This document shows, piece by piece, positions 1 through 9,374 of a DNA stretch of 64,000 nt. Source of the DNA: Bacteroidales bacterium UBA5515 (GTDB lineage Bacteria > Bacteroidota > Bacteroidia > Bacteroidales > P3); contig DIOL01000026.1 of assembly GCA_002423895.1 (NCBI GenBank), positions 5,065 through 69,064 of the forward strand. Reading direction: 5' to 3'. Every line of letters begins with the position of its first letter. The stretch's first letter is position 1. The position numbers and the translations under genes are program-made. The notes under the pieces were generated by a model. The model ran no database searches. It had not been told where the DNA came from and saw only the letters and a list, made by a program, of their open reading frames with translations.

Positions 1-698
1 ATTCTACCAATGTTGGAGATGAAGGAGGTTTTGCACCAAATTTAAAGTCTAATGAAGAAGCAATAGAAGTTATTCTAACTGCAATTGAAAAAGCTGGATA
101 CAAACCAGGAAAAGATATTTACATTGCATTAGACCCAGCTTCAAGTGAGTATTATATTCCAGAAGAAAAAGTATATCATTTGCATAAATCAACAGGAGAA
201 AAACTTACTTCTTCTCAAATGGTAGAATATTGGGCTAAATGGGTTGAGAAATATCCAATTATTTCAATTGAAGACGGAATGGCAGAAGATGATTGGGAAG
301 GATGGAAGCTTATTACAGATACATTAGGCGATAAGATTCAACTTGTAGGAGATGATTTATTTGTAACAAATCCAGAACGTTTGCAAATGGGAATAGAAAA
401 GAAAGTTGCAAACTCAATATTAGTTAAGGTTAATCAAATAGGAACATTAACCGAAACTATTAATGCAGTAAGTTTAGCAAATAGAAATTCTTACACTGCT
501 GTAATGAGCCATCGTTCAGGAGAAACTGAAGACACAACAATTGCAGACCTTGCAGTTGCACTTAATACAGGACAAATCAAAACAGGTTCTGCTTCAAGAA
601 CTGACAGAATTGCTAAATACAACCAACTTCTTCGTATTGAGGAAGCCCTTGGAGAACAAGCAAAATATTTAGGGAAAACTTTTAAGTTTGCAAAGTAA
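1..698 (+). CDS. eno: enolase, C-terminal part (5' truncated by window edge)
   Basis: Phosphopyruvate hydratase interconverts 2-phosphoglycerate and phosphoenolpyruvate in glycolysis, in the cytoplasm. The reading frame is open from base 3 with no start in the window, so the first half lies upstream. Visible family motifs in order are NVGDEGGFAPN, the metal-binding SIEDGMAEDDW and LVGDDLFVTN, the catalytic-lysine segment ILVKVNQIG, the VMSHRSGETED loop and QIKTGS near the C-terminus. An internal ATG would give a product lacking the GDEGGFAP loop, so it is not the start. A strong hairpin terminator follows at 729-770. Identity is certain from the motifs; only completeness is limited. Confidence 0.97.
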   Translation, partial: STNVGDEGGFAPNLKSNEEAIEVILTAIEKAGYKPGKDIYIALDPASSEYYIPEEKVYHLHKSTGEKLTSSQMVEYWAKWVEKYPIISIEDGMAEDDWEGWKLITDTLGDKIQLVGDDLFVTNPERLQMGIEKKVANSILVKVNQIGTLTETINAVSLANRNSYTAVMSHRSGETEDTTIADLAVALNTGQIKTGSASRTDRIAKYNQLLRIEEALGEQAKYLGKTFKFAK

Positions 699-728
699 AC
701 TATAGAAAGTTTTAACCCTTATAAAATC

Positions 729-770
729 AAGAATCCTTATTTCTCCTTATTGAAATAAGGATTCTTTTTT
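729..770 (+). terminator. rho-independent terminator of eno
   Basis: A perfect 15-bp inverted repeat (729-743 with 752-766, stem starting AAGAATCCTTATT, 8-base loop) runs into a T tract at 765-770, 31 bases after the enolase stop. Confidence 0.9.
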
Positions 771-797
771 ATAAAACATTCATTTTCTTGTATTTTA

Positions 798-829
798 TTT
801 GTGCATATTAATAAATAATTATACCTTTG
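798..829 (+). promoter_or_regulatory. Bacteroidota-type promoter for rpsA
   Basis: TTTG at 798-801, a 20-base spacer, then TACCTTTG at 822-829 fits the Bacteroidota housekeeping sigma consensus TTTG/TAnnTTTG. Transcription would start near 836, giving a leader of about 110 bases before rpsA. Confidence 0.75.
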
Positions 830-949
830 CACCCAATTTTCAAGAATAATGTTGCTTACTCAACAATCCTATATTTTTGAAAAGAAGTAATTTAATCAAT
901 GTTTAACCCGATTTAGTAAGAAATCACATTAAAAAAATCATTTATTAGA

Positions 950-2725
950 ATGAGAGATTTAAAAGATGTACAACCATTACAAGATTTTGATTGGTCTTCT
1001 ATTGGTAAAAAGAAAAGTGTTTACACAGAAAAAGAACGTGAAACTTTAACCCAAAGCTACGAAGAAACATTCAGTCAATTAGCAGAACAACAAGTTGTTG
1101 AAGGAACAATTGTTGCTAAGAATAATCGTGAGGTTGTAATTAATATTGGCTTTAAATCAGATGGTATTATTCCTTTATCAGAAATTAGATATAATCCTAA
1201 TTTAAAGGTTGGAGATAAGATTGAAGTTTTTGTTGAAAGCCAAGAAGATGCTGATGGACAGCTAATTCTTTCACATAAAAAAGCTCTTATCCTTAAATCA
1301 TGGGATAGAGTTAATGAAGCATTTGAAACACAAGAAATTATTAATGGCTACGTTAAGAGCAGAACTAAAGGTGGATTGATTGTTGATGTATTTGGAATTG
1401 AAGCATTCTTACCAGGGAGTCAAATTGATGTTAAACCTATTAGAGACTATGATGTTTATGTAGATAAAATTATGGAATTTAAAATCGTGAAAATTAACCA
1501 TGATTTCAAAAACGTAGTTGTATCTCACAAAGCTCTAATTGAAGACGAAATTGAAGCTCAAAAGGCTGAAATTATATCTCATCTTGAAAAAGGTCAAGTT
1601 CTTGAAGGAATTGTTAAAAACATTACTTCTTACGGAGTATTCATTGACCTTGGTGGAGTAGATGGATTAATTCACATTACAGACCTTTCATGGGGAAGAA
1701 TCAATCACCCAGAAGAAGTTGTACAATTAGATCAAAAAATTAATGTTGTTATCTTAGACTTTGATGAATCTAAGAAACGTATTGCTTTAGGACTAAAACA
1801 ACTTACTCCACATCCTTGGGATGCTTTAAGTGCTGACTTGAAAGTTGGAGATAAAGTTAAGAGCAAGGTTGTTGTATTAGCTGATTACGGTGCATTTGTT
1901 GAAGTTGTTCCAGGAGTTGAAGGATTAATTCACGTAACTGAAATGTCATGGAGCCAACATTTAAGAACTGCTCACGATTTCCTAAAAATTGGAGATGAAG
2001 TTGAAGCAATTGTTTTAACTCTTGATCGTGAAGAAAGAAAAATGTCATTAGGAATTAAACAACTTATTCCAGATCCATGGGGAGAAATTGCATCTAAATA
2101 TCCAATTGGAAGCAAACACGAAGCAACAGTAAGAAACTTTACTAACTTTGGTATTTTTGTTGAACTTGAAGAAGGAGTTGATGGATTAATTCACATTTCT
2201 GACCTTTCATGGAGCAAGAAAATTAAACATCCAGCAGAATTCACTAAAGTTGGAGAAAAAATTCAAGTAGTTGTTCTTGAAGTTGATTCTGAAAGCCGTC
2301 GTTTAAGCTTAGGTCACAAACAACTTGAAGAAAACCCATGGGATGTATTTGAAACAATATTCACTCTAAATTCAATTCATAAAGGAACAATCCTTAATAT
2401 GAGTGAAAAGGGTGGTGCTACAATTGCTCTTCCTTATGGAGTTGAAGCTTTCTGTCCAAAATCTCAATTAGCAAAAGAAGATAAAACAGCAGCTAATGTT
2501 GACGATCAATTAGATTTCAAGATTATTGAATTCTCAAGAGAAAACAAAAAAATAGTTGTTAGCCATTCAAAAACATGGCAAGCTGAAGAAGAAAAAGAAG
2601 ATAAAAAATCTACTTCAGAAGAAAAAGCAATTAAAAAATTGAATGATAATTTAGAAAGAACAACTTTAGGAGACATTGACGCTTTAGCTAATTTAAAAGA
2701 AGAAATGACTAAGAATGAACAATAA
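950..2725 (+). CDS. rpsA: 30S ribosomal protein S1
   Basis: S1 binds mRNA on the 30S subunit and helps load structured or leader-poor transcripts, which matters in Bacteroidota where Shine-Dalgarno sequences are weak. The 591-residue protein has six S1 (OB-fold) repeats at roughly residues 50-113, 130-190, 213-280, 297-365, 382-450 and 468-535. Repeats 3-5 carry the classic YGVFIDLGGVDGLIHITDLSW type of sequence (with variations), and each ends with a KKIALGLKQL-like segment. The C-terminus is charged and Lys/Glu-rich. The gene is monocistronic: own promoter at 798-829 and terminator at 2759-2792. The long untranslated leader could support autoregulation, but no specific structure was identified. 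Confidence 0.97.
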   Translation: MRDLKDVQPLQDFDWSSIGKKKSVYTEKERETLTQSYEETFSQLAEQQVVEGTIVAKNNREVVINIGFKSDGIIPLSEIRYNPNLKVGDKIEVFVESQEDADGQLILSHKKALILKSWDRVNEAFETQEIINGYVKSRTKGGLIVDVFGIEAFLPGSQIDVKPIRDYDVYVDKIMEFKIVKINHDFKNVVVSHKALIEDEIEAQKAEIISHLEKGQVLEGIVKNITSYGVFIDLGGVDGLIHITDLSWGRINHPEEVVQLDQKINVVILDFDESKKRIALGLKQLTPHPWDALSADLKVGDKVKSKVVVLADYGAFVEVVPGVEGLIHVTEMSWSQHLRTAHDFLKIGDEVEAIVLTLDREERKMSLGIKQLIPDPWGEIASKYPIGSKHEATVRNFTNFGIFVELEEGVDGLIHISDLSWSKKIKHPAEFTKVGEKIQVVVLEVDSESRRLSLGHKQLEENPWDVFETIFTLNSIHKGTILNMSEKGGATIALPYGVEAFCPKSQLAKEDKTAANVDDQLDFKIIEFSRENKKIVVSHSKTWQAEEEKEDKKSTSEEKAIKKLNDNLERTTLGDIDALANLKEEMTKNEQ

Positions 2726-2758
2726 TAATTCTTATTAGAAGTTCTTTAAATCAAATAT

Positions 2759-2792
2759 AACGTCTAAACTTTTTTAAGTTTAGACGTTTTTT
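2759..2792 (+). terminator. rho-independent terminator of rpsA
   Basis: A perfect 13-bp stem (2759-2771 AACGTCTAAACTT with 2776-2788) and a TTTT loop, followed by a T run to 2792. Confidence 0.92.
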
Positions 2793-2793
2793 G

Positions 2794-2824
2794 TTGTAAA
2801 TAAATACTAATTAATGTAACTTTG
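2794..2824 (+). promoter_or_regulatory. promoter for the GWxTD gene
   Basis: TTG at 2794-2796, a 20-base spacer and TAACTTTG at 2817-2824. Its -7 box overlaps a possible TTG start at 2822, which supports the downstream ATG at 2858 as the true start. Confidence 0.7.
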
Positions 2825-2857
2825 CACCTCTACAAACCAATAAATAAAATCAAAATT

Positions 2858-4327
2858 ATGAAACGTCTTTTCTTTATATTAATGATGACAATTTTGCCTT
2901 TTGTTTCTTTTTCAGAAGGTTTAAATGCAATTTATTCATTTTCCACCTACAATGTTCCATCTCAAAAGCCTTATGTTGAAATAAACACTTCAATACAAGC
3001 AAAGAGTTTAATGTATGTTAATAATGAAGCAACAATTGAATTTACATTAGTTCTACTTAAAGATTCACAAATTGTTTATGCGGAGAAAAGAGATTTAAAA
3101 GCATCAAAAGCAAACAGTGAAGCTTCAATAATTGATATTCAAAGAGTGAGTTTGGATAATGGACAATATTCAGCAAAGTTTGAATTGAAAGATAAAAACA
3201 CTTCAATGACTCCTTTAATAATTGTAGATAATTTTGAGATAAACTACCCTAAAAATCAAATTGCAGTTTCTTCAGTTCAGTTAATTGACTCCTATAAGAA
3301 AACCACTACGCAAAATGTTCGTTCTAAAAATGGCTACGACTTAATCCCTTATTTATTTGATGCCATTCCTGAAAATCAGAATACTATAACTTACTATGCA
3401 GAAATCTACAATGCAGAAAAAGAATTTGGCAAGGATAGTACCTATGCAATATCTGTTGTATTGGAAAGCATAAAAACAGGAAAGAAATTTGAAGGAATAC
3501 AAAAGATTAAAAGAGAAAAAGCAAAAGAAATATCAGTTGAAATTGGCAATTTAGACATTTCTTCTTTGCCTCAAGGAGGATATTATTTGGTTGTGGAAGC
3601 AAGAAATAAGAATAATATTCTTTATTCTTACAGCAAAACAGCATTTTACAGATATTCAAGCATTGATAATAATTCTCAATCAATTATCCCTGCTAATGCT
3701 TTTGTAAACATAATATCAAAAGATGAAATTGACGATAATATTTATTGCTTAATTCCAATTGCAAGTGAAGCTCAAAAAACATTTATTTATAAAAATATGA
3801 AAACTGCAAGTGTTGATGAAAAGAAACACTTCCTATATGTATTTTGGAGAGGAATTAATCCAGAAAACCCAAATATCGAATGGCAGTCTTATATGAAAGA
3901 TGTAAAGATTGTAAATGAAAAATACTCTACAAAGATTAAAAAAGGATATGAAACTGAAATGGGAAGAGTATATTTGCAATATGGTAAGCCAGACATTGTG
4001 ATTGATGAAAAGTTTAAATCAACCTCAGGAATGAGACAAAGCTCAGTTGTATCACAAGCACTCAATCCATTAACAGGAGAATTTGGTCAAGATGCTATTT
4101 CCTATATGCCTTATCAAATATGGAAATATCACAATACTCCTTATGGAGAAGTCAACAAAGGTTTTATTTTCTATGCTCCTCAAAACACTTTAACTGAATA
4201 CTTCCTTTTACATTCTGATGCCAAAGGTGAACCTTCAGATATGTATTGGGAAACTAAACTTACAAGAGGTAATATGCCAGAAGGAATGCAAGGAGAAGCA
4301 GGTTTGCAATTTATTAGAGGATACTAA
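2858..4327 (+). CDS. secreted GWxTD domain-containing protein
   Basis: The 489-residue protein starts with a clear signal peptide (MKRLFFILMMTILPFVSFS) and is probably periplasmic or surface-exposed. The N-terminal two thirds look like beta-rich, Ig-like segments. The C-terminal part (about residues 320-440) holds the GWxTD family signature in divergent form, FLYVFWRGINPENPN, followed by GRVYLQYGKPDIV. The family is common in Bacteroidota and its biochemical role is unknown. ATG 2858 was chosen because an earlier in-frame TTG at 2822 lies inside the promoter -7 box. A glycosyltransferase gene begins 3 bases after the stop, so the two are probably cotranscribed. Confidence 0.85.
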   Translation: MKRLFFILMMTILPFVSFSEGLNAIYSFSTYNVPSQKPYVEINTSIQAKSLMYVNNEATIEFTLVLLKDSQIVYAEKRDLKASKANSEASIIDIQRVSLDNGQYSAKFELKDKNTSMTPLIIVDNFEINYPKNQIAVSSVQLIDSYKKTTTQNVRSKNGYDLIPYLFDAIPENQNTITYYAEIYNAEKEFGKDSTYAISVVLESIKTGKKFEGIQKIKREKAKEISVEIGNLDISSLPQGGYYLVVEARNKNNILYSYSKTAFYRYSSIDNNSQSIIPANAFVNIISKDEIDDNIYCLIPIASEAQKTFIYKNMKTASVDEKKHFLYVFWRGINPENPNIEWQSYMKDVKIVNEKYSTKIKKGYETEMGRVYLQYGKPDIVIDEKFKSTSGMRQSSVVSQALNPLTGEFGQDAISYMPYQIWKYHNTPYGEVNKGFIFYAPQNTLTEYFLLHSDAKGEPSDMYWETKLTRGNMPEGMQGEAGLQFIRGY

Positions 4328-4330
4328 AAG

Positions 4331-5335
4331 ATGACAAAAGTTGCTGTTGTTATCCTTAACTGGAATGGCAAAAAACTCTTAGAACAATATTTACCTTCTG
4401 TAATTCAACATTCTCAACAAGCTCAAATCATTGTTGCAGACAACGCATCAAGTGATGATTCTGTTGCTTTTCTTAAAGAGAATTACCCTCATATTAGAAT
4501 AATACAAAACAAAGAAAACTTAGGTTTTGCACAAGGCTACAACCAAGCACTTTCGGAAGTGGATGCAGAATATTATGTTCTCTTAAATAACGATGTTGAG
4601 GTAACTGAGAATTGGATAAGTGGCATAATTGACCTGATGGATAAAGACCTGAAAATTGCTTGCTGTCAACCAAAGCTACTTTCTTATAATAAAAGAGATG
4701 AGTTTGAATATGCAGGAGCAGCAGGAGGATTTATTGACTATTTAGGTTATCCATTTTGCAGAGGAAGAGTTTTCAATCATCTGGAACAAGACAAAGCTCA
4801 ATATGACGATATAAAAGAAATCTTTTGGGCAACAGGAGCTGTAATGTTTGTAAGGGCAAGCCTTTTTCAAAGTTTTGAAGGATTAGATAAGGATTTCTTT
4901 GCTCATCAGGAAGAAATAGATTTTTGCTGGCGAATGAAGAATGCAGGATATAAAATTTACTACTATCCACACTCAGTTTGCTACCACCTTGGAGGAGGCT
5001 CACTGAATAAAACTTCTCCTTTCAAAACCTTCCTTAACTTCCGCAATAACTTATATCTATTATACAAGAACCTCCCAAAAGAAAAGCAATTTAAGATATT
5101 AACCATTAGATTTGTTTTAGATATAGTTGCTGCTTTTTCATTTCTTTTGCAAGGAAAAGGAGGAGAGTTTAAGGCAGTCTTTAAAGCCTACAATGCTTTT
5201 TTAAAAAATCGCCATTTGATTAAAGCCAAAAGAACAACAATTCTAAATCAAAACATAAAAGAAGTTTACCCCAAAAGTATAGTTAAAGCCTATTATCTTA
5301 AAGGGAGAAAGAAATTTACAGACCTAAATTGGTAG
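4331..5335 (+). CDS. family 2 glycosyltransferase (rhamnosyltransferase-like)
   Basis: The 334-residue protein is a GT-A fold transferase that moves a sugar from a nucleotide-activated donor to a cell-surface glycan acceptor; donor and acceptor cannot be read from sequence. Features are the N-terminal VAVVILNWNGK strand, ADNASSDDS nucleotide-binding loop, the NNDVEV metal-binding DxD-like motif near residue 85, GAVMFVRASLF, and FFAHQEEIDFCWRMKNAGY carrying the ED-type acceptor motif. A hydrophobic stretch near residue 270 may contact the membrane. It follows the GWxTD gene by 3 bases. Its stop is 3 bases from the convergent aroQ stop, and no terminator hairpin is visible between them. Confidence 0.9.
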   Translation: MTKVAVVILNWNGKKLLEQYLPSVIQHSQQAQIIVADNASSDDSVAFLKENYPHIRIIQNKENLGFAQGYNQALSEVDAEYYVLLNNDVEVTENWISGIIDLMDKDLKIACCQPKLLSYNKRDEFEYAGAAGGFIDYLGYPFCRGRVFNHLEQDKAQYDDIKEIFWATGAVMFVRASLFQSFEGLDKDFFAHQEEIDFCWRMKNAGYKIYYYPHSVCYHLGGGSLNKTSPFKTFLNFRNNLYLLYKNLPKEKQFKILTIRFVLDIVAAFSFLLQGKGGEFKAVFKAYNAFLKNRHLIKAKRTTILNQNIKEVYPKSIVKAYYLKGRKKFTDLNW

Positions 5336-5338
5336 ATA

Positions 5339-5755
5339 TTAAATTAAAAAAGAATTTACGGCCAATTCATAGCCATTTAGTCCAAAACCAAATATGCTTC
5401 CTTTGCAATTAGGAGCAATTAAACTATTGTGACGAAAAGACTCTCTTGAAAGAATATTAGAAATATGAACTTCAACCACTGGAGTTTTTATGCTTTTTAT
5501 GGCATCAGCAATTGAAACAGAAGTGTGAGTGTAACCACCAGCATTAAGAATAATTCCATCGTAAGAGAAACCAACTTGATGAAGTTTATTAATTATTTCT
5601 CCCTCAATGTTTGATTGATAATACTCCAAGCTAACATCAGGAAACTTATCTTTAAGAGAACTAAAATAGTCCTCAAAGCTAACATTTCCGTAAATCTCTT
5701 CTTCTCTTTTTCCTAAAAGATTAAGATTGGGTCCATTAATTATTATTATTTTCAC
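5339..5755 (-). CDS. aroQ: 3-dehydroquinate dehydratase, type II
   Basis: Catalyses dehydration of 3-dehydroquinate to 3-dehydroshikimate in the shikimate pathway (cytoplasm). The 138-residue length is typical of type II enzymes. Signature motifs are INGPNLNLLGKREEEIYG at the N-terminus (with the catalytic Tyr), LNAGGYTHTSVSIADAI, and VEVHISNILSRESFRHNS with the active-site His and Arg. The start overlaps the end of the upstream thioredoxin-like gene by 20 bases, so it is the third gene of a leftward operon with the metallo-hydrolase. Confidence 0.96.
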   Translation of the reverse strand: MKIIIINGPNLNLLGKREEEIYGNVSFEDYFSSLKDKFPDVSLEYYQSNIEGEIINKLHQVGFSYDGIILNAGGYTHTSVSIADAIKSIKTPVVEVHISNILSRESFRHNSLIAPNCKGSIFGFGLNGYELAVNSFLI

Positions 5756-6224
5756 TGTGTTTTTGTTTAATCCAATTAACTAATTCTTCAGCATGAGGAG
5801 TTAAAAATATATACTTCTCTTCGTCCAAAAGATAGAAAGTAGGAAGTGTTCTCAGGTAAGTGTGAATAATAGGTTTATCATTTTCAATCCAGCAGTTCTT
5901 CCATTTTTCAGGAATAAACTTCTTCTTATCCAACCAATACTCTTTTTCAACATCGGGCAAAATTGCTAAGACTTCAATAATTCCTTTTTCAATCAATTCT
6001 TTTAACTCTTTGTTTTTAGATAGCTCTTTTTTAATCTTAGTGCAGTCTTCACATTCAGGATTATAAAAATAGAGCAGAGTGAAAGGAGCTTTATTTTGGT
6101 ATAGAGTTTCTTCTACTAAGGAAGTTGTAATATAGTTAAAATCCATAAACTTAACCTTCTCTTGAGAAAAGGCAGAAAAAGAAAAACACAAAATTAACAA
6201 AGAAAGAAAAAAGAACCTCTTCAT
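5736..6224 (-). CDS. exported thioredoxin-like protein
   Basis: The 162-residue protein has a signal peptide (MKRFFFLSLLILCFSFSAFS) and a thioredoxin-fold segment, FTLLYFYNPECEDCTKIKK, in which the redox motif is CEDC. The remainder matches the alpha/beta pattern of a small TlpA/DUF-type thioredoxin domain (TLPTFYLLDEEKYIF resembles the cis-Pro region). It probably acts as a periplasmic disulfide reductase or oxidase; its partner is unknown. It begins 7 bases after the metallo-hydrolase stop and overlaps aroQ. The combination looks like a transcriptional convenience and does not imply a shared pathway. Confidence 0.75.
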   Translation of the reverse strand: MKRFFFLSLLILCFSFSAFSQEKVKFMDFNYITTSLVEETLYQNKAPFTLLYFYNPECEDCTKIKKELSKNKELKELIEKGIIEVLAILPDVEKEYWLDKKKFIPEKWKNCWIENDKPIIHTYLRTLPTFYLLDEEKYIFLTPHAEELVNWIKQKHSENNNN

Positions 6225-6230
6225 AAATTA

Positions 6231-7631
6231 TTAAATCATTACAGCTTCTTTCTTTGAAGGGATATAAATGTTCTTATATCCATTTTCATTTAATGTATTT
6301 GCAAAGTTGATTTGAGTTTCTTCTTCACCATGAACAAGGAATATCTTTTTAATCTTCTTTTTGTCTTGACAAGATAGGTAAGTAAGCATTTCCTGATAAT
6401 CAGCATGAGCAGAATATGAGTCAATTCTTCTTATTTCAGCTCTAACAAAATATTGAGTACCAAAAATAGAAACAACATTATCTCCTCTTATTATTTTAGC
6501 ACCTAAGGTTGTTGGAGCACAATATCCAACTGCAAGAATGGTAGTTTTTTTATCTTCAATATTATTTGCAATATGATGCTTAACTCTACCTGCTTCCATC
6601 ATACCTGAAGCAGAAATAATAATCATTGGTCTGTGATTGGAGTTAAGTGCTTTAGACTCTTCTGCAGAACGGACATAATGCAATTTTTCAAAACCGAATG
6701 GGTCTTTATCAGTTTTCATATATTCTCTGATTTCATCATTAAAGCACTCAGTATGCAAACGCATAATATTTGTAGCATTCAAACTTAAAGGACTATCAAC
6801 ATAAACATCAATATCTGGCAACAAACCTTTTCTTTCCAGCCTGTCCAAAGCATAAATAACTTCTTGAGCTCTTCCAATTGCAAAGGAAGGAATAATTAAT
6901 TTACCCTTTTTCTTACAGCAAGTGTGAACAACAGCATCTAAAAGTTGTTGTTCTGAAGTGCTAACATCATCATGCAATCTGTCTCCATAGGTTGATTCCA
7001 TAATAATATAATCAGCTTGTGGAAAAGCTTGAGGAGCCTTAAGAATTCTTTTAGAATATCTTCCAATATCACCTGTGAAAGCAATATTAGTTTTCTTTCT
7101 GCCTTCTTTAATTGTAATATTTACAGTTGAACTTCCAAGAATGTGACCATTGTCAGTAAAGCGAACAGAAATATCAGGGTCAATAAGAAAATCTCTTTCG
7201 TAAGGAATTGAGATAAAATATTGCATTGCTTCTTGAGCATCAAGCATAGTGTAAATTGGTTCCACTTCAGGCAATCCTTGACGAACTCTTTTCTTGTTGA
7301 AAGTGTAGGTATCCTGTTCTTGAATATTTCCACTGTCAGCCAACATAATTGAACAAAGGTCTCTTGTTGCAGGAGTGCAGAATATGGAGCCTTTAAATCC
7401 AAGCTTTATAATGTAAGGAATAAGTCCTGAATGGTCAATATGAGGATGAGAAAGCAGAAGATAATCAATCTCCGAAGGATTAAATCCTAAATCACGGTTA
7501 AGGGCATCAGTCTCCAAACCCTTACCTTGAAACATTCCGCAATCTAAAAGTATTTTCTTGCCTTTTATTGTAGTAATCAAATGCTTACTTCCAGTTACTT
7601 CTTTGGCAGCTCCTAAAAACTCTATATTCAT
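6231..7631 (-). CDS. MBL-fold beta-CASP metallo-hydrolase (probable ribonuclease)
   Basis: The 466-residue protein belongs to the metallo-beta-lactamase/beta-CASP class, whose prokaryotic members are mostly RNA endo/exonucleases of the CPSF/YSH1 type. The zinc site motif SHPHIDHSG lies near residue 62. Other metal ligands are in GDIGR (about residue 187) and the C-terminal HGEE. The beta-CASP insertion contains ESTYGDR, SFAIGRAQEV and ISASGMMEAGRVKHH (motif B/C His), and the SAHADYQEM motif follows. A cytoplasmic role in RNA maturation is likely; the substrate is unknown. First gene of the leftward operon with the thioredoxin-like gene and aroQ. Confidence 0.9.
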   Translation of the reverse strand: MNIEFLGAAKEVTGSKHLITTIKGKKILLDCGMFQGKGLETDALNRDLGFNPSEIDYLLLSHPHIDHSGLIPYIIKLGFKGSIFCTPATRDLCSIMLADSGNIQEQDTYTFNKKRVRQGLPEVEPIYTMLDAQEAMQYFISIPYERDFLIDPDISVRFTDNGHILGSSTVNITIKEGRKKTNIAFTGDIGRYSKRILKAPQAFPQADYIIMESTYGDRLHDDVSTSEQQLLDAVVHTCCKKKGKLIIPSFAIGRAQEVIYALDRLERKGLLPDIDVYVDSPLSLNATNIMRLHTECFNDEIREYMKTDKDPFGFEKLHYVRSAEESKALNSNHRPMIIISASGMMEAGRVKHHIANNIEDKKTTILAVGYCAPTTLGAKIIRGDNVVSIFGTQYFVRAEIRRIDSYSAHADYQEMLTYLSCQDKKKIKKIFLVHGEEETQINFANTLNENGYKNIYIPSKKEAVMI

Positions 7632-7655
7632 ATCTCTATAGTTTTAAATATAGAG

Positions 7656-7663
7656 CAAAGGTA
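7656..7663 (-). promoter_or_regulatory. -7 box upstream of the beta-CASP operon
   Basis: On the minus strand the bases read TACCTTTG, an exact TAnnTTTG match, about 25 bases upstream of the start at 7631. No clear -33 element was found. Confidence 0.55.
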
Positions 7664-7703
7664 ATAAAATTTAAATATCTAAGAGCATTTTATTAGCATA
7701 TAA

Positions 7704-9059
7704 TTATTCAATAGTCTTGTTCTCTATTGAAACATATTTTCTAACAACCTTTCTAAATTTGCTATAATAAAGAATGGCAGCAGTTAATAGTCCAGCTAAG
7801 AACCCAGCAAAAATACTCCATGAACCCAATTCAAAAACAAACCCACATATATAAGCAAAAGGCAAAGCTACAAATACATAGGCTATTAAAGCATATTTCA
7901 TTGGCTTAGCCACGTCGTTAATTCCTCTCAAACCTCCAAGAACTGAAACCTGTGAGCCATCAATAATTTGAAAAACGCCGGCAACAATAAAAAATCCTCT
8001 TGCAATTTCAATAACCTCCTCATCGCTTGAGAAAATCATAGCAATATATCTTCCAAAAATAATAAGAATAAAAGCCATACAAGACATAGTTAGAAAAGCA
8101 AGTTGAAATCCTGTTTTAAACTGATTGTTAAGCTCCTTCATATTATTTACTCCAAAGGCTTGAGAAATAAGAACTGTTGTTGCACTTGAAATACCCGAGG
8201 CAATCAAAAAGGTTGTTCCCACAATAGTTATAACAATTTGATAGGCAGCTAAAGCTTGAGTTGAAACCCAACCCATCATAACAGTAACTCCCAGCAAAGA
8301 GAAAAATTCCAAAAACATCTGTCCAGCAATAGGAATGCCAAGCCTTAACAGTTTAATGTGATAGTATTTAGATAAGTTAGAAAAAGAAAAGAAACTTAAA
8401 TATCTCTTATAGTTTGCCTTCATGTAAAGATAAATCACAAAAGCAACAGGCATTAAAAGTCGAGAGATAAAAGTAGCCAGTGCGGCACCAGTAACCCCCA
8501 TATGAGGAAAGCCAAACTTACCAAAAATTAAAAGATAGTTCAAGACAACATTAAGCAGGTTAGCCGATATGGTAATAATCATTGAAGGCTTAGTGTTACC
8601 CACGCCTTCCATAAACTGTTTAAAAGAAAGGAATATAAGTTGAGGTATAAAGGATAGAGCAATAATAAAATAGTAGGGGTAGCAAATCTCAATCACTTCC
8701 TTTGGTTGTCCAAAATACTTCAGAAAAGGCATAAGCAAAAGAAGAATGGCAGTGATAACTAAAGATATAATTGTATTAAGAGAAATGGAGTTTTGAAGTA
8801 ATATGGAAGAAATTTTATGTTCTCCTCTTGCATAACTCTGTCCTGTTAGAGGAGTTAGAGCCATGGCAATTCCCATTCCAACCACCAAAGCATTATAAGA
8901 AACACTTCCTGCAAAAGCAACTGCAGCCAATTCCGTTGTCCCCAAACGTCCCACCATAATAGTATCTACCATTTGCACAAATGACTGACCCATTGATGCT
9001 AAAATAATAGGGAAGGCTAATTGAAAGTTTGTTTTGTAGTATGATTTATTAAGAAACAT
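7704..9059 (-). CDS. MATE-family multidrug/toxin exporter
   Basis: The 451-residue inner-membrane protein has about 12 hydrophobic segments in two homologous halves, typical of NorM/DinF-type MATE transporters that extrude cationic compounds by H+ or Na+ antiport. The N-terminal FQLAFPIILASMGQSFVQMV followed by DTIMVGRLG is the hallmark first helix and loop. LTGQSYARGE and the second-half VLISQAFGVNN repeat the conserved loop. It is monocistronic, with a TATCTTTG -7 box at 9079-9086. Substrate specificity cannot be predicted. Confidence 0.93.
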   Translation of the reverse strand: MFLNKSYYKTNFQLAFPIILASMGQSFVQMVDTIMVGRLGTTELAAVAFAGSVSYNALVVGMGIAMALTPLTGQSYARGEHKISSILLQNSISLNTIISLVITAILLLLMPFLKYFGQPKEVIEICYPYYFIIALSFIPQLIFLSFKQFMEGVGNTKPSMIITISANLLNVVLNYLLIFGKFGFPHMGVTGAALATFISRLLMPVAFVIYLYMKANYKRYLSFFSFSNLSKYYHIKLLRLGIPIAGQMFLEFFSLLGVTVMMGWVSTQALAAYQIVITIVGTTFLIASGISSATTVLISQAFGVNNMKELNNQFKTGFQLAFLTMSCMAFILIIFGRYIAMIFSSDEEVIEIARGFFIVAGVFQIIDGSQVSVLGGLRGINDVAKPMKYALIAYVFVALPFAYICGFVFELGSWSIFAGFLAGLLTAAILYYSKFRKVVRKYVSIENKTIE

Positions 9060-9078
9060 TTTGTTTAAATAATTTCTG

Positions 9079-9086
9079 CAAAGATA
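9079..9086 (-). promoter_or_regulatory. -7 box for the MATE gene
   Basis: Minus-strand TATCTTTG matches TAnnTTTG, 20 bases upstream of the start codon. A -33 element is not evident. Confidence 0.55.
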
Positions 9087-9374
9087 CTACTTTTTCACCA
9101 CTTAATTTTTTAATAGCTTTTTGCTTTCTGTCTTATTTCAGAGTAATTAAGTGGATAGCTTTTAAACTGAAAGATGTTTCTGCTGTGCAGTATATATTAA
9201 TTCATCTCTTCTATTTATTCCATTAATTTCTTTCACTAATTTGATATGATTCTCTTTTTTCTGAATTATAAAGTCTTTTCTTTGAAAAATATCCTTGTGA
9301 AAATCTGATTTTAACTTGATTTAATCTTGATAAAGCCTGTTTAGAAGTATTTAAAAAGGGAGTTAATGTTGGTA

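Noticed and set aside
2822..2860. TTG start for the GWxTD protein
   Set aside because: The TTG overlaps the -7 box, and the true signal peptide starts at ATG 2858. Similar upstream starts at 9847, 18111, 24602, 44516, 24651 and 62465 were rejected on promoter, terminator or overlap grounds.
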